64,000 nucleotides of DNA from Sphingomonas_D zeicaulis (GTDB lineage Bacteria > Pseudomonadota > Alphaproteobacteria > Sphingomonadales > Sphingomonadaceae): NCBI RefSeq assembly GCF_050433225.1, contig NZ_JBNPXQ010000013.1, positions 1-64,000 of the forward strand, read 5' to 3'. The notes beneath the pieces were generated by a model, which was given only the letters and a program-made list of their open reading frames with translations, ran no database searches and was not told where the DNA came from. Positions 59,516 to 64,000 of the stretch are shown here, in pieces; position 1 is the stretch's first letter; each line of letters opens with the position of its first letter. Both the position numbers and the translations under genes were made by a program.

Positions 59516-61744
59516 ATGAAAACTTGCCAGCACGCGTCGCTGAGGCTCTTCCTCTCTGGCATGATGGCCGGCACAGCGCTCTGCGCGGTACCGGCGCAGG
59601 CGCAGGAAGCCGCATCTCCGAGCGCCGAATCCGGCGCCGATATCGTCGTCACCGCCTCCAAGCGCACGGCATCGACGATCCAGGACACGCCTATTACCGT
59701 CCAGGCACTCGGGGGCGACGCGCTGAAGGACAAGGGGGCGCTCGATTTCGCCGATTTCTACCGCGCGATCCCGGCGCTCTCGGTTCAGGACGAAGGTCCC
59801 GGCGATAAGCGCTACGTGATCCGTGGCATCAATGCATCCGGCGCCGGGACCGTGGGCCTCTACCTCGACGAAATCGTCATTACCGGGGAGAACTCGCAGG
59901 ATGGCGGCGGCCAGGCGCCCGACGTGAAGCTGTTCGATATCGACCGCGTCGAAGTGCTCAAGGGGCCTCAGGGGACCACCTTCGGCGCAAGCTCGATGGC
60001 CGGAACGATCCGGTACATCACGAACAAGGCCGACCCCGACGCCGGGGTGACGGGCTATGTTCAGTCCGCGCTGCGCGCCACAAAGGATGCCGCGCTCGGG
60101 CTGCAGACCGACGGGGCCGTCAATCTTCCCATCATCCCCGGCGTTCTCGCGGTTCGCGCCTCCGGCTTCTACGCGGACCTGCCAGGCTGGATCGACAATC
60201 GCTTCGACGATGGCGCCAATGCAGAGAAGAGCAAGGCCGGTCGTATTACCGCCCGCCTTCAGGCTACGCCGGATCTGACGGTGGACGTCACGGCAATGTA
60301 TCAGGACGTCCATCAGGACGCGAAGAACTACTATAATCTCGAAGATTTCGGCGGCAATCCGCTTCCGAAGAATTTCCAGGCGGACGAGGTTCGCTCTCCC
60401 TATGACGACGAGAGCGAACTGTATAATGCGACCGTCAATTATAAACAGTCTTTCGGCACCTTCACCGGCACGCTTTCGCGTTTCGTGCGCGATACCAAGT
60501 TCGTGCGTGATGCGAGCCTCGCGGCGCAGGCGTTTTTCGGTCTCGACTACGACGGCGATGGGCGTAGCGCGCTTGTTCAGACCAAGCATCGGCGGGTCGA
60601 CAGCGGCGAACTCCGCTTCGCCTCGGATTTCGACGGCCCGATCCAGGTGCTGGTCGGAGGCTTCTTCCAGAACGAGAACCGGTTCTTCAACAGTGCCTGG
60701 CCGCTCGCTGATGCCACCGGGAACTTCGCTCCTGATGCCGACCTCCTGTTGAACCGCGATGTGACGACCAGGATCAAGGAAAAGGCGCTGTTCGGCGAGA
60801 TCAGCTACGAATTCCTTCCCAGCCTCACCTTCACCGCAGGCGGCCGCCTGTTCGATTTCAAGCTGGAGCAACAGTCGGTTGCGCTGGTTGCGGCGGGCGG
60901 TGCCCCCGGCGCCGGCCCGGGGCCGCGGCTGGAAACGAAGGACGACGGCCTGATCGGTCGCTTCAACCTGGCATGGAAGGTCAACGAGCAGGTCAACACC
61001 TATGTCCAAGTGGCGCAGGGCTATCGCTCGGGCGGCACCAACGACCAGACCGCCGCAGAGATCGCAGGCGTCGTCATTCCTGACGGCTATGGCTCGGACT
61101 CGCTGTGGAGCTACGAGTGGGGCGTGAAGACCACATTGATGGACCGCAAGCTGTTCCTGAACGGCGCGCTCTATTACATCGACTGGTCGGATATTCAGGT
61201 GTCCCAGCAGGCGAGCAACGGCACTGTTTCATTCGGCTACACGGGCAACGGGGGCAAGGCTGAGGTCAAGGGCATCGAGATGACGCTCGAAGCCCGCCCG
61301 GTCACGGGTCTCAGCGTCAACCTCTCCGGCAACTACAACACCGCCAAGCTCGCCGAGGACAATCCGGTTCCCGCCACCGGCCGCAAGGGCAATCGCGTTC
61401 CCTACGTGCCCGAGTTCACCGGCTCCGCGAGCATAAATTACACGACTTTCGTCGATGCCCTGGGCGCCGATGCATCGTTCGGCGCAGACGCAAGCTATCA
61501 GGGCGGGATGGCGACCAAGTTCAATCCAACCATCGCCAACTACCAGACGCTCGAATCCTATTGGCTGGTCGGTCTCCGCGCGGGCGTAAACAAGGGGCCG
61601 TGGGCGCTCAACCTCAACGTGACCAATCTGTTCAACGACCGCACGACGATCAACTACAATGAGATCGTACCGGGCGTTTATCCGCTGGGCTATTACATGA
61701 ATCGTCCACGGACGGTCAGCCTGTCGGGCGTGGTGAAGTTCTGA
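59516..61744 (+). CDS. TonB-dependent receptor upstream of GH3
   Basis: 742 residues. Signal peptide LRLFLSGMMAGTALCAVPAQAQ, TonB-box-like ADIVVTASKRTAST, plug (TPITVQALGGDALKDKGALD, DKRYVIRGINASGAGTVGLY, VEVLKGPQGTTFGASSMAGT) and barrel ending VSLSGVVKF. GAAAGGGG precedes the ATG. The VTASKR...DTPITV plug is the broad sphingomonad receptor type. With a beta-glucosidase gene starting five bases after its stop, it most likely imports a beta-linked oligosaccharide or glycoside. Confidence 0.92.
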   Translation: MKTCQHASLRLFLSGMMAGTALCAVPAQAQEAASPSAESGADIVVTASKRTASTIQDTPITVQALGGDALKDKGALDFADFYRAIPALSVQDEGPGDKRYVIRGINASGAGTVGLYLDEIVITGENSQDGGGQAPDVKLFDIDRVEVLKGPQGTTFGASSMAGTIRYITNKADPDAGVTGYVQSALRATKDAALGLQTDGAVNLPIIPGVLAVRASGFYADLPGWIDNRFDDGANAEKSKAGRITARLQATPDLTVDVTAMYQDVHQDAKNYYNLEDFGGNPLPKNFQADEVRSPYDDESELYNATVNYKQSFGTFTGTLSRFVRDTKFVRDASLAAQAFFGLDYDGDGRSALVQTKHRRVDSGELRFASDFDGPIQVLVGGFFQNENRFFNSAWPLADATGNFAPDADLLLNRDVTTRIKEKALFGEISYEFLPSLTFTAGGRLFDFKLEQQSVALVAAGGAPGAGPGPRLETKDDGLIGRFNLAWKVNEQVNTYVQVAQGYRSGGTNDQTAAEIAGVVIPDGYGSDSLWSYEWGVKTTLMDRKLFLNGALYYIDWSDIQVSQQASNGTVSFGYTGNGGKAEVKGIEMTLEARPVTGLSVNLSGNYNTAKLAEDNPVPATGRKGNRVPYVPEFTGSASINYTTFVDALGADASFGADASYQGGMATKFNPTIANYQTLESYWLVGLRAGVNKGPWALNLNVTNLFNDRTTINYNEIVPGVYPLGYYMNRPRTVSLSGVVKF

Positions 61745-61749
61745 TCGTC

Positions 61750-64000
61750 ATGACTTCGTCGAAGCTCGCCCTCACGGCACGCCGAATGGCGTCCGCTTCC
61801 CGGAGGGCCTTGCTCTCCGGGATCGCGCTTTGCGGCATGTGGACCGGCTCCGCATCGGCAGACGAGGGCGAGCGCCCGTGGCTGGATCGCAGCAGGCCGC
61901 CAGAACAGCGCGCCGATCTGATTGTCGCGGCGATGACTGACGAGGAGAAGCTGAAGCTCCTCCAGGGCGATACCGAACTCGATGCGAACGGCACCGGCGT
62001 GAACGCCTGCGTCGGGCATATCAGCGGTATCGCCCGCCTGGGCCTGCCACGGTTGTGCATGGGCGATGGGCCGGCAGGTGTCGGCAACGGCATGAAGGGC
62101 GTAACGCAATTCCCGGCGCCCGTCATGGGTGCTGCGACGTTCGATCGCGATCTGATGACCGCCTATGGGAAGGCGCTAGGTGCCGAGCACGCGGGAAAAG
62201 GGCGCAATGTGGTACTCGCCCCCACCATCAATATCATCCGCACGCCCAAGTGGGGCCGCCTTGCGGAAACGCTGAGCGAGGATCCCTATCTGACCGCGCA
62301 ACTGGGGGCGTCGATCACCGGCGGCATCCAGTCGCTCGGCCTGATCGCCACGCCAAAGCATTTCGCGGCGAACAATCAGGAATGGCTCCGTCTAGGCGAT
62401 GGGCCAGCCTATGAAGCAACCGACGCGATCGTCGCTGAGCGCACCTTGCGCGAAATCTACTATCCCGCGTTCGAGGCGGTCGTGAAGGATGCAAAGGCAG
62501 GCTCCATCATGTGCGCCTACAACCGCATCAACGGCCGCTACGCCTGCGAGAATCCCGAGACGCTGGGCGCGTTGAAGCGCTGGGGCTTCGATGGATTCGT
62601 CGTCGCTGACTGGTATTTCGCGCATCGCTCGACGGCGCCTTCGGTGAAGGCCGGGCTCGACATTTCGATGCCGGGAGGATCAAGCCCATTCGGCTTTGCC
62701 GAGTTTTACGGGCCGAACGAACTCAGGGCCGCGCGCGCGAAGGGGGCAATCACGCAGGCCGACATCGATGGAATGGTGAAGCGTATCGTCACGCCGATGT
62801 TCCGCCTCGGCCTCGTGGACAAGCCGATCGCTGCCGCCGACGCCGCTGCCAATGTGCGCAATCCAGCGCACCTCGTGCTGTCGCGCAAGATCGCCGAGCA
62901 GGGCACCGTGCTCTTGCGCAACCAGCGTGGCGTGCTGCCGCTGAAGGCGAGGTCCGTTGCCGTGATCGGCGATGATGCAGGCTCGAATGTGCAGACATCC
63001 GAGCGATATGGCGGCTTCGTCAAGACCGAGGATGTCGGCGTGCTCAAGGCGCCCGTCGATGCAATCAGGACCGCGCTCGGCGACGGGGTTACGGTGACCT
63101 ACGCCCGCGGTACGCTGGGGATCGCGCCGCTGCCGGCCATGCCGGCGTCCGCTTTCGACGGGCTGACCGCGCGCTACTATGCGTCGCCAGACTGGTCGGG
63201 TGAACCAGTCGTGACGCGCGGCGAAGCGCAGATCGATTATGCCGAAGCCGGGCCCAAGGCAGGCGTCCATGGTTTGGCGGCGCTCTGGTCGGCGCGCTGG
63301 ACGGCTGGTTTCATTCCTTCAAAAACCGGCAATTACCGTTTCTCGCTCAACGGTGGCGGCGAAATCGAGCTGAACATCGATGGCCGGCGTGTGGCTTATG
63401 TCCCGAAGCAGAGCTTTCGTCTCGCCACCCACGGCACGATCCGCCTCGAAGCGGGCAAGCGCGTCTCCCTTGAACTGACCTATTCAAATGCACCGACGCT
63501 GTCCGCCAACGAGCTGCGGCTCGGGTGGCAAGAACCAGACGATCGACTCGTCGACGAGGCCGTAGCTGCCGCCAGGAAGGCTGACGTCGCAGTGGTTTTC
63601 GTTGCCGATCACGTCTCGGAAGGCGCAGATCGTACCGATCTGAAGCTGCCCGGCGACCAGGATGCGCTGATCGAGGCCGTAGCGGCGGCGAACCCCAACA
63701 CCGTGGTCGTGCTTCACACCGTGGGGCCCGTCCTGATGCCGTGGCGTGACAAGGTCGCAGGCATCCTCGAAGCCTGGTATCCCGGAGAGCAGGCGGCTGA
63801 CTCGATTGCAGCCTTGCTGACCGGTAAGGCGAACCCATCGGGCAAATTGCCGGTCACGTTTCCGGCCGACGAAATCAATGGCCCCGTCGATCGGCAAGTC
63901 CGCTATCCCGGCATCGGCACCACGGCACGCTATGACGAGGGCATGTTGGTGGGTTACCGCTGGTACGACGCCAAAGGCGTCGCGCCGCTCTATCCGTTCG
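61750..64000 (+). CDS. GH3-family beta-glucosidase with PA14 domain (runs off the right edge)
   Basis: At least 750 codons from the ATG at 61750, open to the window end. N-terminal Arg-rich signal (RRALLSGIALCGMWTGSASA). GH3 N-domain with RLGLPRLCMGDGPAGVG, TPKHFAANNQEW and the nucleophile aspartate in GFVVADWYFAHRS; C-domain with GTVLLRNQRGVLPL and VGRPSGKLPVTF-like end (NPSGKLPVTFPADE). A PA14 domain is inserted at about 63140-63510 (FDGLTARYYASPDWSGEP, TGNYRFSLNGGGEIEL). PA14-bearing GH3 enzymes act on beta-glucosides or plant glycosides in the periplasm. Operon partner of the TonB receptor. Confidence 0.92.
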   Translation, partial: MTSSKLALTARRMASASRRALLSGIALCGMWTGSASADEGERPWLDRSRPPEQRADLIVAAMTDEEKLKLLQGDTELDANGTGVNACVGHISGIARLGLPRLCMGDGPAGVGNGMKGVTQFPAPVMGAATFDRDLMTAYGKALGAEHAGKGRNVVLAPTINIIRTPKWGRLAETLSEDPYLTAQLGASITGGIQSLGLIATPKHFAANNQEWLRLGDGPAYEATDAIVAERTLREIYYPAFEAVVKDAKAGSIMCAYNRINGRYACENPETLGALKRWGFDGFVVADWYFAHRSTAPSVKAGLDISMPGGSSPFGFAEFYGPNELRAARAKGAITQADIDGMVKRIVTPMFRLGLVDKPIAAADAAANVRNPAHLVLSRKIAEQGTVLLRNQRGVLPLKARSVAVIGDDAGSNVQTSERYGGFVKTEDVGVLKAPVDAIRTALGDGVTVTYARGTLGIAPLPAMPASAFDGLTARYYASPDWSGEPVVTRGEAQIDYAEAGPKAGVHGLAALWSARWTAGFIPSKTGNYRFSLNGGGEIELNIDGRRVAYVPKQSFRLATHGTIRLEAGKRVSLELTYSNAPTLSANELRLGWQEPDDRLVDEAVAAARKADVAVVFVADHVSEGADRTDLKLPGDQDALIEAVAAANPNTVVVLHTVGPVLMPWRDKVAGILEAWYPGEQAADSIAALLTGKANPSGKLPVTFPADEINGPVDRQVRYPGIGTTARYDEGMLVGYRWYDAKGVAPLYPF

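Overview
The window looks like a chromosomal stretch of an aerobic, high-GC alphaproteobacterium, most likely a Sphingomonas-type sphingomonad. The evidence is indirect: four TonB-dependent receptors each sitting with its own degradative enzymes, Tat- and Sec-exported peptidases and glycosidases, and the general protein style. There is no rRNA, no complete tRNA and no CRISPR array, so the genus is an inference.

Left part (1-18,980) is accessory DNA. It holds a DUF2075 helicase with an N-terminal nuclease-like motif (385-2325), an IS5 transposase scrap, an intact IS3-family element (3844-5164), and a likely defence cluster. In that cluster a zinc-motif protein, an unknown protein and a large DUF4062-STAND-TPR ATPase run leftward (10657 to 5487). 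A predicted PD-(D/E)XK nuclease and a predicted Cys-His-Asp peptidase-like protein run rightward (10739-12196). Then come a lipoprotein (12683-13780) and a leftward set of wall-active proteins: a DUF3616 exported protein, a GH46-YkuD_2 fusion and an NlpC/P60-like protein. The spacers here carry diverged short repeats and decayed small ORFs.

18,940-28,800 is a glycan-use locus: TonB receptor, GH92 alpha-mannosidase, GH88/105 hydrolase and ROK sugar kinase form one tight leftward operon ending in a clear terminator. It is flanked by a divergent GntR regulator and a ROK repressor.

29,270-41,430 holds a GFA protein and then a peptide-use locus: an exported esterase-like hydrolase, a TonB receptor, an M20 peptidase and two M24 peptidases run leftward, with a third M24 convergent and an IclR regulator divergent. 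42,230-53,070 pairs a TonB receptor plus amidohydrolase (leftward) with a hydantoinase-DUF917-NCS1 permease operon (rightward). A MalT-like LuxR regulator lies between them, and both promoters carry paired TTACCC repeats in the same orientation, suggesting one regulon for a cyclic amide or N-heterocycle.

53,070-59,500 is mixed: an SDR with a divergent AraC regulator, a GH15 enzyme, and several gene remnants (TetR, possible antitoxin, SDR tail). The window ends in a fourth TonB receptor followed by a GH3 beta-glucosidase that runs off the right edge.
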